This document shows, piece after piece, positions 47,578 to 56,160 of a stretch of 64,000 nucleotides of DNA. The position numbers and the translations under genes were made by a program. Below the pieces are notes generated by a model. It was not told the origin of the DNA. It saw nothing but the letters and a program-made list of their open reading frames with translations, and ran no database searches. Positions within the stretch are counted from its first letter, which is position 1. Each line of letters starts with the position of its first letter. The DNA comes from Oryzomonas sagensis (GTDB lineage Bacteria > Desulfobacterota > Desulfuromonadia > Geobacterales > Pseudopelobacteraceae): assembly GCF_008802355.1 (NCBI RefSeq), contig NZ_VZRA01000002.1:65709-129708 (forward strand), in the 5' to 3' direction.

Positions 47578-47600
47578 TAAGAATCTAAGAGGTTTTAAAC

Positions 47601-48668
47601 ATGTTCGACAAGATAGAAGAACTTGAACGGCGCTACCAGGAAGTCGAGGCGCTGCTGTCCGACCCTGAGGTCATCTCCAACCAGCCGGAATTCCGCAAGC
47701 TCTCCCGCGAACACGCCGACCTGAGCCAGCTGGTGGCGGCCTATCGCCGTTGGCGCAAGGTGATGGAGGAGATCGGGGAGAATCGGGAGTTGTTGTCCGA
47801 TGCGGACATGAAGGAGATGGCTGAGGAGGAGCTGAAGAGCCTGGAGGCGGAAAAGGAGCAACTGGAAGCCGACATCCAACTGCTGCTGCTCCCCAAGGAC
47901 CCCAACGACAACAAGAGCGTCATCCTGGAGATCCGGGCCGGCACCGGCGGCGACGAATCGGCCCTGTTTGCCGGGGACCTGTTCCGCATGTATTCCCGCT
48001 TTGCCGAAACCAACCGCTGGAAGGTGGAGACCATCTCGGCCTCCGAGTCGGAGCGGGGCGGCTTCAAGGAGGTCATCGCCTCCGTGGAGGGGGAGGGGGT
48101 CTTTGCCAAGCTCAAGTACGAATCCGGCACCCACCGGGTGCAGCGCGTACCCGAGACCGAGGCCCAGGGGCGCATCCACACCAGCGCCTGCACCGTGGCG
48201 ATCATGCCCGAGGCCGAGGACGTGGACATCGACATCAGGCCCGATGACCTGAAGATCGACGTCTATCGCTCGTCCGGCGCTGGCGGCCAGCACGTCAATA
48301 CCACCGACTCGGCCGTGCGCATCACCCACCTTCCCACGGGCACGGTGGTGGCCTGCCAGGAGGAGCGCAGCCAGATCAAGAACCGGGCCAAGGCCATGAA
48401 GGTCCTCAAGACCCGCATCCTGGACCATCTGCTCCAGGACCAGAACGACAAGCTGGCCGCCGAGCGCAAGCAGCAGGTCGGTTCGGGCGACCGCAGCGAA
48501 CGCATCCGTACCTACAATTTTCCTCAGGGGCGCATGACCGACCACCGCATCGGCCTGACCCTCTACCGCCTGGATTCCATCATGGCGGGGGATATCGCCG
48601 AGATCGCCGACGCCCTGCGCGCCCACTACCAGATGGAGGCGCTGAAAGCGCAGAGCGAGGGGAACTGA
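47601..48668 (+). CDS. prfA: Peptide chain release factor 1
   Basis: A 355-residue class I release factor that ends translation at UAA and UAG. The coiled N-terminal domain is followed by a domain with the GGQ motif in [18 protein letters not shown], which triggers hydrolysis of peptidyl-tRNA. The stop-codon recognition part contains [15 protein letters not shown] (domain 2, near the PxT motif). It ends [23 protein letters not shown]. The protein is full length. In many bacteria prmC, which methylates the GGQ glutamine, follows immediately; here it does not. A terminator hairpin follows. Confidence 0.96.
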   Translation: MFDKIEELERRYQEVEALLSDPEVISNQPEFRKLSREHADLSQLVAAYRRWRKVMEEIGENRELLSDADMKEMAEEELKSLEAEKEQLEADIQLLLLPKDPNDNKSVILEIRAGTGGDESALFAGDLFRMYSRFAETNRWKVETISASESERGGFKEVIASVEGEGVFAKLKYESGTHRVQRVPETEAQGRIHTSACTVAIMPEAEDVDIDIRPDDLKIDVYRSSGAGGQHVNTTDSAVRITHLPTGTVVACQEERSQIKNRAKAMKVLKTRILDHLLQDQNDKLAAERKQQVGSGDRSERIRTYNFPQGRMTDHRIGLTLYRLDSIMAGDIAEIADALRAHYQMEALKAQSEGN

Positions 48669-48694
48669 GCGGGGATTGGTTCGGATGATTGATT

Positions 48695-48722
48695 AGGGGC
48701 GCTGCCGGTGGGGAGCGCCCCT
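48695..48722 (+). terminator. Terminator after prfA
   Basis: AGGGGCGCT at 48695-48703 and AGCGCCCCT at 48714-48722 make a perfect 9-bp stem with a ten-base loop, followed by TTGTGTTG. It closes the thyX-DUF1385-prfA group and faces the convergent UPF0126 gene. Confidence 0.7.
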
Positions 48723-48807
48723 TTGTGTTGTATGCGGAGTATCGCGATTTTTTTGTCTAACGTTTGAGATGATACCGGTATGCCCGGTGGTGCCCGCCGT
48801 TGGACAT

Positions 48808-49422
48808 TCATGGTGTCCTGTGTGCGGCCCGCGGCAGCGACCAGTTGTATCTGACCGCCAACAGGCGCAGGATAATGACGGTTGCGGCCGAAATCAGCGC
48901 TGCCGCGTCCGGCGGCACGGCACTCCGTTGCAGCACGTACAGCAGGGCTCCCCCGGCCAGGCAGGCAGAGGCATAGACCTCCTTATGCAGAATCATCGGC
49001 ACTTTGGCCGAAAGCAGGTCCCGGAGCATTCCTCCCGCAGTAGCCGTCATAACCCCCATCATAACGGCACCGAAAAAACCGAGCTTAAAGGCAAGGGCCT
49101 TGTGGGTGCCGATCACCACAAACGTGCCCAGTCCGACCGCATCGAAGTAGGTTAACGGATGGGTGAGGAACGCCAAGCGGCGGTGAAAAAGAAATACCAA
49201 GAGCGAAACCGCGACCGAAAGATAGAGGTACGTCTCGTCCTTGAAGATGAAAGGCGGGATGTCGCCCAGCAACAGATCGCGCAGCGTACCGCCGCCGATG
49301 GCGGTGACGAGTCCCAGCACCAGCACGCCGAAGACATCCATATCCCGGCGAATCCCGGCCAGCGCCCCCGAAGCGGCAAAAGCGGCGGTTCCCAGCAGGT
49401 CGAAGGTGTACAGCAAATTCAT
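48808..49422 (-). CDS. UPF0126/TRIC-family membrane protein (YicG-like)
   Basis: A 204-residue membrane protein with six to seven hydrophobic segments, built as two similar halves. The hallmark motifs GGGTLRDLLLG and GGMLRDLLSA lie in the first and second halves. Members of UPF0126 share the fold of the eukaryotic TRIC cation channels, and bacterial relatives conduct small cations; the substrate here is unknown. It lies between the terminators of prfA and the lut genes and so appears to be a single-gene unit. The start at 49422 (MNLLYTFDLLGTAAFAASGA) agrees with the family. Confidence 0.85.
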   Translation of the reverse strand: MNLLYTFDLLGTAAFAASGALAGIRRDMDVFGVLVLGLVTAIGGGTLRDLLLGDIPPFIFKDETYLYLSVAVSLLVFLFHRRLAFLTHPLTYFDAVGLGTFVVIGTHKALAFKLGFFGAVMMGVMTATAGGMLRDLLSAKVPMILHKEVYASACLAGGALLYVLQRSAVPPDAAALISAATVIILRLLAVRYNWSLPRAAHRTP

Positions 49423-49528
49423 CTAAACGCACTCCGTAGGTCCAGCTATAGATAGAAAACGTCATCGATATATACGCAAATTCTGCAAAGCTGCAAAGTG
49501 AAATCCACCGGGAAAGGCCGTAATTGCA

Positions 49529-49566
49529 GAAGGCCCGCTTTCGTCGTCAAACGAAAACGGGCCTTC
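49529..49566 (-). terminator. Terminator of the lutC-lutBA operon
   Basis: GAAGGCCCG at 49529-49537 and CGGGCCTTC at 49558-49566 with an inner TTCGT/ACGAA extension, 33 bases after the stop of the fused lut gene. A U-rich flank is not obvious on the minus strand, but the stem is strong. Confidence 0.65.
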
Positions 49567-49598
49567 CGGTACCGGCACACTATCCCGATAATCCCCCG

Positions 49599-51737
49599 CT
49601 AGCTCTCCAACTGCTCCGCCAGCAGTTCCACCGTATGTTTCACTTTCACATCGGCCCGGTCCTGGTCGAACCCGCCCTTGATCTGCATGACGCAGCCGGG
49701 GCAGTCCATGGCCACGACCGGCGCGCCGGTCTCCTTGATGTTGTGCAGCTTGCGCCGCAGGATCGGCGCGGAGAGCTCCGGCAGCTTGAGGGAGTAGGAG
49801 CCGCCCATGCCGCAGCACATGTCGCACTCGAACATCTCCTTTATTTCGTAACCCGCCCCGCGCAGCAGTTCCCGCGGCGGCTCCACGGCCCGCAGGGTCC
49901 GTTTCAGGTGGCAGGAGTCGTGGTAGGTGAGGGCCCCGAGCTGCCGCCCCTCCTTCAGCGTGAGCCGCCCCGCGTCCACCAGCCGCTTCGCCAGGGTGGA
50001 GAAATCCACGGTCTTCTCCGCCAATTCCTTCGCCCGTGCCAACCATTCCCTTTGCCCCAGGCTCTCCAAGGTGTCGCCGAACTCGTGGGCCAGGGCCACG
50101 GTGCAGGTGGGGCAGGCGGAGACCACGTAGTTCGCCCCCTCCACGAGCAGGGCCTTGATGTTGTCCACGGCGTTGCCGGCCGCCACCTCGTAGGCCCCGC
50201 TGTACCGGGCCGGAGCGCCGCAGCAGGTCTGGGCCTCGGGGAATAGGACCCGGATGCCGGCCTTGTTCAGGATCTTCACCAGCGCCTCCCCCATCTCCGG
50301 GTAGGCGAAGTCGATGAGGCAGCCGGCAAAGAAGACCGCCGTTTCCCGGCAGTCGGCGGGCTGTTGGATCGCGGGGAAACGGTCCCGGAACGGCTTTGCG
50401 GCAATGGCGGGGAGACTGCGGCCATCGGTCAGATCCGACAGGAACAGGGGAAGGTGGCGGATGAAGCCGCCCGAGTTGAACGGCTTGCCGGCGATGGAGG
50501 CGGCCCGCAGCATGCCGTGGAAGAGCGAGCGGTTGTTGACGATCCCGAAGATCGCCTTCTGGGCCAGGGGCTGTCCCTTCTCCATGACCAGGCGCCGCCT
50601 GATCTCCATGATCATCTCCGGGATGTCCAGCTTGCCGGGGCAGATCTCCTTGCAGTTGCCGCACTGGATGCACAGCCCCTGGATATCCTCGGAGTTGTGC
50701 AACTCCTCGAACCAGGCGGTGAGGATGGTGCCGATGCCGCCGGTATAGATGCTGCCGAAGACGTGCCCCCCCACCAGGCGGAAGATGGGGCAGACGTTGA
50801 GACACGAGCCGCAGCGGATGCACTGGAGCGCCTGTTTGAACTTGGGGTCGCCCGCCATCTCGCTGCGGCGGTTGTCCATGAGGATGATGTGCAACTCCTT
50901 GAGCGGACCGTCGGTGGTGGGCGTGGGGCCGCTGATGATGGAGACGTAGCTCGTGAGCAGTTGGGCCGTGGCGCTGCGGGGGAGCGCCGTCAGGATCGGC
51001 ACGATGTCGTCGAAGCGCTCCACCAGCTTTTCGATGCCGACCAGGGCCACGTGGACCCGGGGCAGGGTGGTGACCAGCCGGGCGTTCCCCTCGTTGGTGA
51101 CCAGCACGAGGCTGCCGGTCTCGGCCACGGCGATGTTGGCGCCCGAGATCCCCATGTCGGCCGCGAGGAACTTGGCGCGCAACTCCCGGCGGGCCACCTT
51201 CACCAGCCGGGGGATGTCGTTCTCCAGCCGCTCATCCACCTCCTTGCTGAAGAGGTCGGCCACCTCCTCCTTGGTCATGTGGATGGCCGGCATGACCATG
51301 TGGGACGGCTTCTGGCCGGCAAGCTGGATGATCCACTCCCCCAGGTCGGTTTCGCCCACCGCGATGCCCGCCTTTTCCAGGAAGGCGTTGAGGTGGATCT
51401 CCTCGGTGGCCATGGACTTGGACTTGACCACGCTCTTCACGCCGTTGTCCTGGGCCACCTTCAGGATGTATTCCTTGACCTTTTCCGGGTCATTGGTCCG
51501 GAAGACCTTGGCGCCCAGGGCCTCGGCGTTTTTGGCAAAGGTATCCGCCAGGAGTTCCAGGTTGGCGGCGGCATGGGACTTGCGCTCGGCGATGGTGTCC
51601 CGCAACGCCTCGAAGTCGATCCCCTCGTAGGCCTTGGCCCGGTTGACCTTGTAGGCCTCGGAAAACTTCCCCAGCGCCCCAGTGAGGGTGGCGTTCCCCA
51701 CGGCCTGGCCTATGGATTCCCTGAACTCCTTTTTCAT
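49599..51737 (-). CDS. Fused lactate-utilisation iron-sulfur protein (LutB-LutA)
   Basis: A 712-residue cytoplasmic protein. Residues about 1-300 are a LUD domain as in LutB/LldF (SVVKSKSMATEEIHLNAFLE, ETGSLVLVTNEGNARL). Two ferredoxin motifs, CIRCGSCLNVCP and CIQCGNCKEICPGKLD, lie at about 305-380. From about 450 on are two cysteine-rich CCG domains, with CCGAPARYSGA and CCGMGGSYSLKL, corresponding to the separate LutA/LldE protein of other bacteria. The LutB-LutA-LutC complex oxidises L-lactate to pyruvate without flavin. The two proteins are joined here, which is unusual but seen in relatives. Its start overlaps the lutC stop by 4 bases; lutC is the partner. Confidence 0.88.
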   Translation of the reverse strand: MKKEFRESIGQAVGNATLTGALGKFSEAYKVNRAKAYEGIDFEALRDTIAERKSHAAANLELLADTFAKNAEALGAKVFRTNDPEKVKEYILKVAQDNGVKSVVKSKSMATEEIHLNAFLEKAGIAVGETDLGEWIIQLAGQKPSHMVMPAIHMTKEEVADLFSKEVDERLENDIPRLVKVARRELRAKFLAADMGISGANIAVAETGSLVLVTNEGNARLVTTLPRVHVALVGIEKLVERFDDIVPILTALPRSATAQLLTSYVSIISGPTPTTDGPLKELHIILMDNRRSEMAGDPKFKQALQCIRCGSCLNVCPIFRLVGGHVFGSIYTGGIGTILTAWFEELHNSEDIQGLCIQCGNCKEICPGKLDIPEMIMEIRRRLVMEKGQPLAQKAIFGIVNNRSLFHGMLRAASIAGKPFNSGGFIRHLPLFLSDLTDGRSLPAIAAKPFRDRFPAIQQPADCRETAVFFAGCLIDFAYPEMGEALVKILNKAGIRVLFPEAQTCCGAPARYSGAYEVAAGNAVDNIKALLVEGANYVVSACPTCTVALAHEFGDTLESLGQREWLARAKELAEKTVDFSTLAKRLVDAGRLTLKEGRQLGALTYHDSCHLKRTLRAVEPPRELLRGAGYEIKEMFECDMCCGMGGSYSLKLPELSAPILRRKLHNIKETGAPVVAMDCPGCVMQIKGGFDQDRADVKVKHTVELLAEQLES

Positions 51738-52285
51738 CGGGCCGCCCCTCCCATATCATCCACGCAGACGATCACGAGCCGTTCCGGGCCATGGACGCCG
51801 ATGGTCAGCACCCGCTCGATGTCGGCGGTCCGGCTCGGGCCGGTGATGAAGGCGATGTAGCGGCTGGTCTTTGGATTGATCCTGCTCAAGAGGGCGCTCT
51901 TGTCGGGAAGGATGTTGCCGGTGGGGACGAGGGCGATGTGGATGTCGGTGAGGGAGGAGGCCAGCCGTTGCTCCACGGCGGTCTGGTCCTGCACCAGGGA
52001 ACCGGTGTCGGCCAGGGCCCACTCGGCCTGGGTGATGCCGATGCGGGCGTCGGCCGCCGTCTCCCGGCTCACCTCGAACCTGATGCCGGCGACCTCCCGA
52101 AGCGGTTCCCGGTCCAGCCCTTCCAGAAAGGGGCTCTCGGCCCAGACGGCGCAGGAACGGGGGGCGTCGGCGCCCCCCTCTTCGTGCAGGAACGGCAGGA
52201 TGAACCCCAACGCCCCATCCCGGTCCTTGAAACGGTAGACCTCCGCACCGACCCCTTCGGCCCTGGCCTTGAATTGCTCGTACAT
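51734..52285 (-). CDS. lutC: LutC/LldG-type lactate-utilisation protein
   Basis: A 183-residue LUD-domain protein. The core is ADTGSLVQDQTAVEQRLASSL, then IHIALVPTGNILPDKSALL, then YIAFITGPSRTADIERVL with a final VHGPERLVIVCVDD, matching LutC. It begins MYEQFKARAEGVGAEVYRF. With the fused LutB-LutA it makes the full non-flavin L-lactate dehydrogenase complex. The ATG at 52285 is preceded by GGAG. It diverges from lctP; the 341-base region between them holds two palindromes that could bind an LldR-like repressor. This gives strong context for lactate oxidation. Confidence 0.88.
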   Translation of the reverse strand: MYEQFKARAEGVGAEVYRFKDRDGALGFILPFLHEEGGADAPRSCAVWAESPFLEGLDREPLREVAGIRFEVSRETAADARIGITQAEWALADTGSLVQDQTAVEQRLASSLTDIHIALVPTGNILPDKSALLSRINPKTSRYIAFITGPSRTADIERVLTIGVHGPERLVIVCVDDMGGAAR

Positions 52286-52385
52286 CGCTTCGGTCTCCTT
52301 CCGGGCGGTCGTCTCGTGATGCCCTTTGGCGTCGCCGCCGTTGGGGAAACGCTGTATCGTTGCGCGGTCGCATCCCGGGGTTTGA

Positions 52386-52403
52386 AATTTGTAAAACCAA
52401 ATT
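52386..52403. promoter_or_regulatory. Palindrome near the lutC promoter (candidate LldR operator)
   Basis: AATTTGTAAAACCAAATT: arms AATTTG and CAAATT with six bases between. It lies 101-118 bases upstream of the lutC start. A TTGACA facing lutC is at 52440-52435 and a weak TAGGTT -10 about 18 bases on, so the palindrome would sit just downstream of that promoter, where a bound regulator would block transcription. Confidence 0.4.
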
Positions 52404-52469
52404 ATATATAAACCTAATTCATCTTAACTGCCATTGTCAACAGGCTTTATATGCAGATATAAAAAATAG

Positions 52470-52510
52470 TTGACAGGGAGTTTTAAAAAATATAATTGGT
52501 AATACAACTT
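52470..52510 (+). promoter_or_regulatory. lctP promoter with overlapping operator-like dyad
   Basis: TTGACA (52470-52475) and TATAAT (52491-52496) are both perfect hexamers with a 15-base spacer, which is short. The imperfect palindrome AATTGGTAATACAACTT at 52494-52510 overlaps the -10. Its AATTGG...TAC form resembles sites of FadR-subfamily lactate regulators such as LldR (recalled, not checked). An LldR-like gene is at the other end of the locus. Repression in the absence of lactate is the inference. The rest of the gap 52286-52626 is AT-rich and shows no ORF. Confidence 0.5.
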
Positions 52511-52626
52511 TACAAAACCTGATTTTATTTTCGTTCGCTCCCGTCAAACATCCAGGACAGGCGGACAGATGAGGCCATTCAGAGAACGTTTGCACACATA
52601 CCCGCGCAAGGAAGGAGTCGTTCGTC

Positions 52627-54576
52627 ATGCCCTGGATTCAGACCTACACACCCGTAGCAGGCAGTCTGGGGATGTCGGCCCTGGTGGCCGCCGTTCCGCT
52701 CGTCGTCATCTTCATCTGTCTGGCCGTGCTCAAGATGAAGGCCCACATCGCCGGCCCCCTGGCCGTGGTCTCGGCCCTGGCCATCGCCGTCGTTGTCTGG
52801 GGGATGCCGGCCAAGCTGGCCGGGCTGGCCTTTGGCCAGGGGGTCGCCTTCGGCCTCTTCCCGGTGTTCTACATCGTCATCACCACCCTGTTTCTCTATA
52901 ACCTCACCGTCAAGGGGGGGCAGTTCGAGATCATCCGGGCCTCCCTGGCCGGGGTGACCGCGGACCGCCGCCTCCAGGCGCTCCTGATCGCCTTCTGCTT
53001 CGGCGCGTTCATCGAAGGGGCGGCCGGTTTCGGCACGCCGGTGGCCATTGCCGGCGCCACCCTGGTGGGGCTCGGCTTCCGGCCGCTCTATGCCGCCGGG
53101 GTCTGCCTGGTGGCCAACACCGCGCCGGTGGCCTTCGGCGCCATCGGCATCCCGGTGGTGGCCCTGGCCGGGGTCATGGGCTACGACGATGCCGGCCTCA
53201 TGAAGCTCTCCACCATGGTGGGACGCCAACTGCCGTTCATCTCCCTGTTCATCCCCTTTTACGTGATCATGATCATGGTCGGCCTGAAGAAGACCCTGGA
53301 GGTCCTGCCGGCCATCGTCGTCTGCGGCGCGACCTTCGCCCTTGCCCAGTGGGGCACCGCCAGCTACCTGGGGCCGTACCTCCCGGACATCACCGCCTCC
53401 CTCCTCTCCATGGTGGCCCTGGTGCTCCTGCTGCAGGTCTGGCACCCCAAGCAGGTCTGGACCTTCGATCACGAGAGCGGGAACGCCGTCAGGGAACGGC
53501 ACGACTATACCGCCGGCCAGGTCTTCCGGGCCTGGGCGCCCTACCTGGCGCTGACCGTCATGGTGCTTTTGTGGGGCATCCCCTCCATCAAGACCGAGCT
53601 GGACAAGAGCGCCGTCCTGATCACGGTGGACGGGCTCCACAACGGGATCGTCAAGAAGGTTGCCAAGCCGGAAGACGGGCTGAAGAAGATCGCCACGGTG
53701 AACGAGGAGATCGACAAGCAGGTGGCCCAGCTCTCTCCCGCCGACCCGAAGCAGGCGGCCCTGGCGGCCAAACTGACGGAGTTGAAGGGGCTTGAGGATG
53801 CCTTTGTACCGGTGGAACAGGGGTTGGCGGGCAAGGGGGCGGTCCTGAGCGACGAGCGGCTGAAGAGTTGCGACCTGGTTGCCAAGAAGATGACCGAGAC
53901 CCAGAAGTTGTGCAAGGAGCTGGTGAAGATTGGCGCGGTGCCCAAGGACCGCTTCAAGCCGCTGGACAAGGCTGTGGCCGACCAGTTGCCCGTCAAGCTG
54001 GCGGCCAAGTACAATTTCAACTTCCTCTCCGCCGCCGGCACCGCCATCCTGATCGCAGCGTTCCTCTCGGCCCTGATCTGCGGCGTGGGGATGGGCGACA
54101 CCTTCCGCATCCTTGGCAAGACCCTCTACGACATGCGTTACCCAGCGGTCACCGTGGCGTCGGTGCTCGGCCTGGCCTACGTCATGAACACCTCGGGCAT
54201 GACCAACTGCCTCGGTCTGGTGTTCACCAAGACCGGCCACTGGTTCCCCTTCATCGCCCCGTTCCTCGGCTGGCTGGGGGTCTTCCTGACCGGCTCCGAC
54301 ACCTCCAGCAACGTCCTGTTCGGCGGTTTGCAGCGGGCCACGGCCGAGCAGTTAGGCCTCAATCCGATCCTGACCGGGGCGGCCAACACCAGCGGCGGGG
54401 TCATGGGCAAGATGATCTCCCCCCAATCCCTGGCCGTGGCCACGGCGGCCACCGGCATGGTGGGGGAGGAGGGGACCCTGTTCCGTTTCACCCTCAAGCA
54501 TTCCCTGTTTTTGACGGTGGTGGTGGGGGTGATTGTGTACTTGCAAGCCTCTGTGTTTTCGTGGATGATACCTTAA
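52627..54576 (+). CDS. lctP: L-lactate permease with large hydrophilic insertion
   Basis: A 649-residue transporter with about 13 membrane segments. FGAFIEGAAGFGTPVAIAGAT is the core signature of the LctP/LldP family, and TGSDTSSNVLFGGLQ and LTGAANTSGGVMGKMISPQSL complete it. Usual members have about 530-560 residues. Here the cytosolic or periplasmic loop following WGIPSIKTELDK, which in E. coli LldP is about 40 residues, runs for about 145 (about 322-465). It is charged, with helices such as EEIDKQVAQLSP and AAKLTELKGLEDAF, so the extra length is about 100 residues. It imports lactate by proton symport. The start has AGGAAGGAG upstream. Next comes repeat copy B3 and glcD. Confidence 0.9.
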   Translation: MPWIQTYTPVAGSLGMSALVAAVPLVVIFICLAVLKMKAHIAGPLAVVSALAIAVVVWGMPAKLAGLAFGQGVAFGLFPVFYIVITTLFLYNLTVKGGQFEIIRASLAGVTADRRLQALLIAFCFGAFIEGAAGFGTPVAIAGATLVGLGFRPLYAAGVCLVANTAPVAFGAIGIPVVALAGVMGYDDAGLMKLSTMVGRQLPFISLFIPFYVIMIMVGLKKTLEVLPAIVVCGATFALAQWGTASYLGPYLPDITASLLSMVALVLLLQVWHPKQVWTFDHESGNAVRERHDYTAGQVFRAWAPYLALTVMVLLWGIPSIKTELDKSAVLITVDGLHNGIVKKVAKPEDGLKKIATVNEEIDKQVAQLSPADPKQAALAAKLTELKGLEDAFVPVEQGLAGKGAVLSDERLKSCDLVAKKMTETQKLCKELVKIGAVPKDRFKPLDKAVADQLPVKLAAKYNFNFLSAAGTAILIAAFLSALICGVGMGDTFRILGKTLYDMRYPAVTVASVLGLAYVMNTSGMTNCLGLVFTKTGHWFPFIAPFLGWLGVFLTGSDTSSNVLFGGLQRATAEQLGLNPILTGAANTSGGVMGKMISPQSLAVATAATGMVGEEGTLFRFTLKHSLFLTVVVGVIVYLQASVFSWMIP

Positions 54577-54580
54577 AGGC

Positions 54581-54640
54581 TGTAGGACTTATAGGACCAA
54601 TGGGACTTATATAAGTCCTATGAGTCCCATAAGTCCTACA
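54581..54640. repeat. Dispersed repeat family B, copy 3 (60-bp near-palindrome)
   Basis: Sixty bases from TGTAGGACTT at 54581 to AAGTCCTACA at 54640 form a nearly perfect palindrome (the strand reads almost the same as its complement), built of GGACTTATAG-like units. It starts 5 bases after the lctP stop and ends 13 bases before the glcD start, so its hairpin lies inside the lctP-glcD transcript. Confidence 0.85.
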
Positions 54641-54652
54641 AAAGAGGCTACA

Positions 54653-56023
54653 ATGGAACAATCCTTTATCAATGAGCTTAAAACCATCGTCGGCGAGCAG
54701 TACACCCTGACCGACCGGGAATCCCTGGCGGTGTACGGCTACGATTCCACCCCCGAACTGGAGAGCAGGCCGGGGGTGGTCCTGTTGCCCGGCAGTCCCC
54801 CGGAGGTGGCCCGCATCATGGCCCTCTGCCACGGGGCCGGGATCAGCGTGACCCCGCGCGGCTCCGGCACCAACCTGTCGGGCGGCTCCCTGTCGGGGGG
54901 CGGGGTGGTGGTGCAGACCAGCCGCATGAATCGCATCGTGGAGGTGGACGAAGAGAACCTGACCGCCACGGTGGAGCCGGGGGTGATCACCAGCGCCCTG
55001 CACCGGGAGGTGGAGGGGCGCGGTCTGTTCTATCCGCCCGACCCGGGGAGCATGAACATCTCCACCATGGGGGGCAATGTGGCCGAGAATTCGGGCGGGC
55101 TGCGCGGCCTCAAGTACGGGGTGACGGCGGATTACGTCATGGGGCTGACCACGGTTCTGGCGGACGGCGAACTGCTGCGTACCGGCGGCAAGGCGGTGAA
55201 GGACGTGGCCGGTTACAGCCTGAACCCGCTGTTGGTCTCCTCCGAAGGCACCCTGGGGTTTTTCACCGCCATCACGGTCAAGCTGATCCCCAAGCCCCGG
55301 GCCAAGATCACCATGCTGGCCCATTTCCCCGAACTGAACCAGGCCGCCCTGGCGGTGTCGGCCATCATCGCCGCCAAGGTCATCCCGGCCACCCTGGAGT
55401 TCCTGGACAAGGTGACCATCAAGTGCGTGGAGGATTATTCCCACGTGGGGCTCCCCCTGGACGTGGATGCGGTCCTGCTGATCGAGGTGGACGGCCACCC
55501 GGCGGTGGTGGCCGAGGAGGCCGCCAGCGTGGAGGAGATCTGCAAGCGCCACCGCTGCTCCTTCTTCCAGACCGCCAAGGACGCGGACGAGGCGCTCAAG
55601 CTGGCCACGGCGCGGCGCACCGCCCTGTCGGCCCTGGCGCGGCTCAAGCCGACTACCATCCTGGAGGACGCCACCGTACCGCGCAGTTGCATCGCGCCCA
55701 TGCTTCAGGTCATTCAGGAGACGGCCCGCAAGTACAACCTCACCATCGGCACCTTCGGCCACGCCGGGGACGGCAATCTACACCCCACCTGCCTGACCGA
55801 CGAACGGGACAAGGACGAGATCGCCCGGGCCCATGCCGCCTTCGACGAGATCTTCGACGCCGCCATCGCCATGGGGGGCACCATCACCGGCGAGCACGGG
55901 GTGGGGCTGGCCAAGAAGCGCTATCTGCCGCGGCTGGTGGGGGAATCGGGGATCAAGGTCATGCGGGGGATCAAGAACGCCTTTGATCCGAAGGGGATCT
56001 TGAATCCGGGGAAGGTATTCTAA
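54653..56023 (+). CDS. glcD: FAD-linked D-lactate/glycolate oxidase subunit GlcD type
   Basis: A 456-residue flavoprotein. The FAD-binding PCMH domain is at about 35-215: SVTPRGSGTNLSGGSLS, PDPGSMNISTMGGNVAENSGG and SLNPLLVSSEGTLGFFTAIT. The C-terminal oxidase part has FGHAGDGNLHPT and GTITGEHGVGLAKKRYLP. It oxidises D-lactate or glycolate with FAD. It works with the GlcF iron-sulfur partner downstream. The start is at 54653 with GAGG upstream; the longer open frame enters repeat copy B3. Which substrate is used cannot be told; the lactate permease and LutBA/C context favour D-lactate. Confidence 0.93.
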   Translation: MEQSFINELKTIVGEQYTLTDRESLAVYGYDSTPELESRPGVVLLPGSPPEVARIMALCHGAGISVTPRGSGTNLSGGSLSGGGVVVQTSRMNRIVEVDEENLTATVEPGVITSALHREVEGRGLFYPPDPGSMNISTMGGNVAENSGGLRGLKYGVTADYVMGLTTVLADGELLRTGGKAVKDVAGYSLNPLLVSSEGTLGFFTAITVKLIPKPRAKITMLAHFPELNQAALAVSAIIAAKVIPATLEFLDKVTIKCVEDYSHVGLPLDVDAVLLIEVDGHPAVVAEEAASVEEICKRHRCSFFQTAKDADEALKLATARRTALSALARLKPTTILEDATVPRSCIAPMLQVIQETARKYNLTIGTFGHAGDGNLHPTCLTDERDKDEIARAHAAFDEIFDAAIAMGGTITGEHGVGLAKKRYLPRLVGESGIKVMRGIKNAFDPKGILNPGKVF

Positions 56024-56032
56024 CATCGTAAC

Positions 56033-56136
56033 GTCTGCCACAGAGACACAGGGACACGGAGGTTCACAGAGAAAACCGGAAGAGAATCGATTTTTGTTTT
56101 GACGTTCTCTGAGTCTCTGTGTCTCTGTGGCAGGTG
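56033..56136. repeat. Dispersed repeat family A, copy 7
   Basis: The left arm 56033-56074 holds GTCTGCCACAGAGACACAGG. The right arm 56102-56136 holds TCTGAGTCTCTGTGTCTCTG. It fills the gap between glcD and glcF, two genes that would normally be close partners in one operon, and would form a long hairpin in their shared transcript. Confidence 0.8.
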
Positions 56137-56160
56137 TAAAAGGTTTAAAGGTTCTTATCA

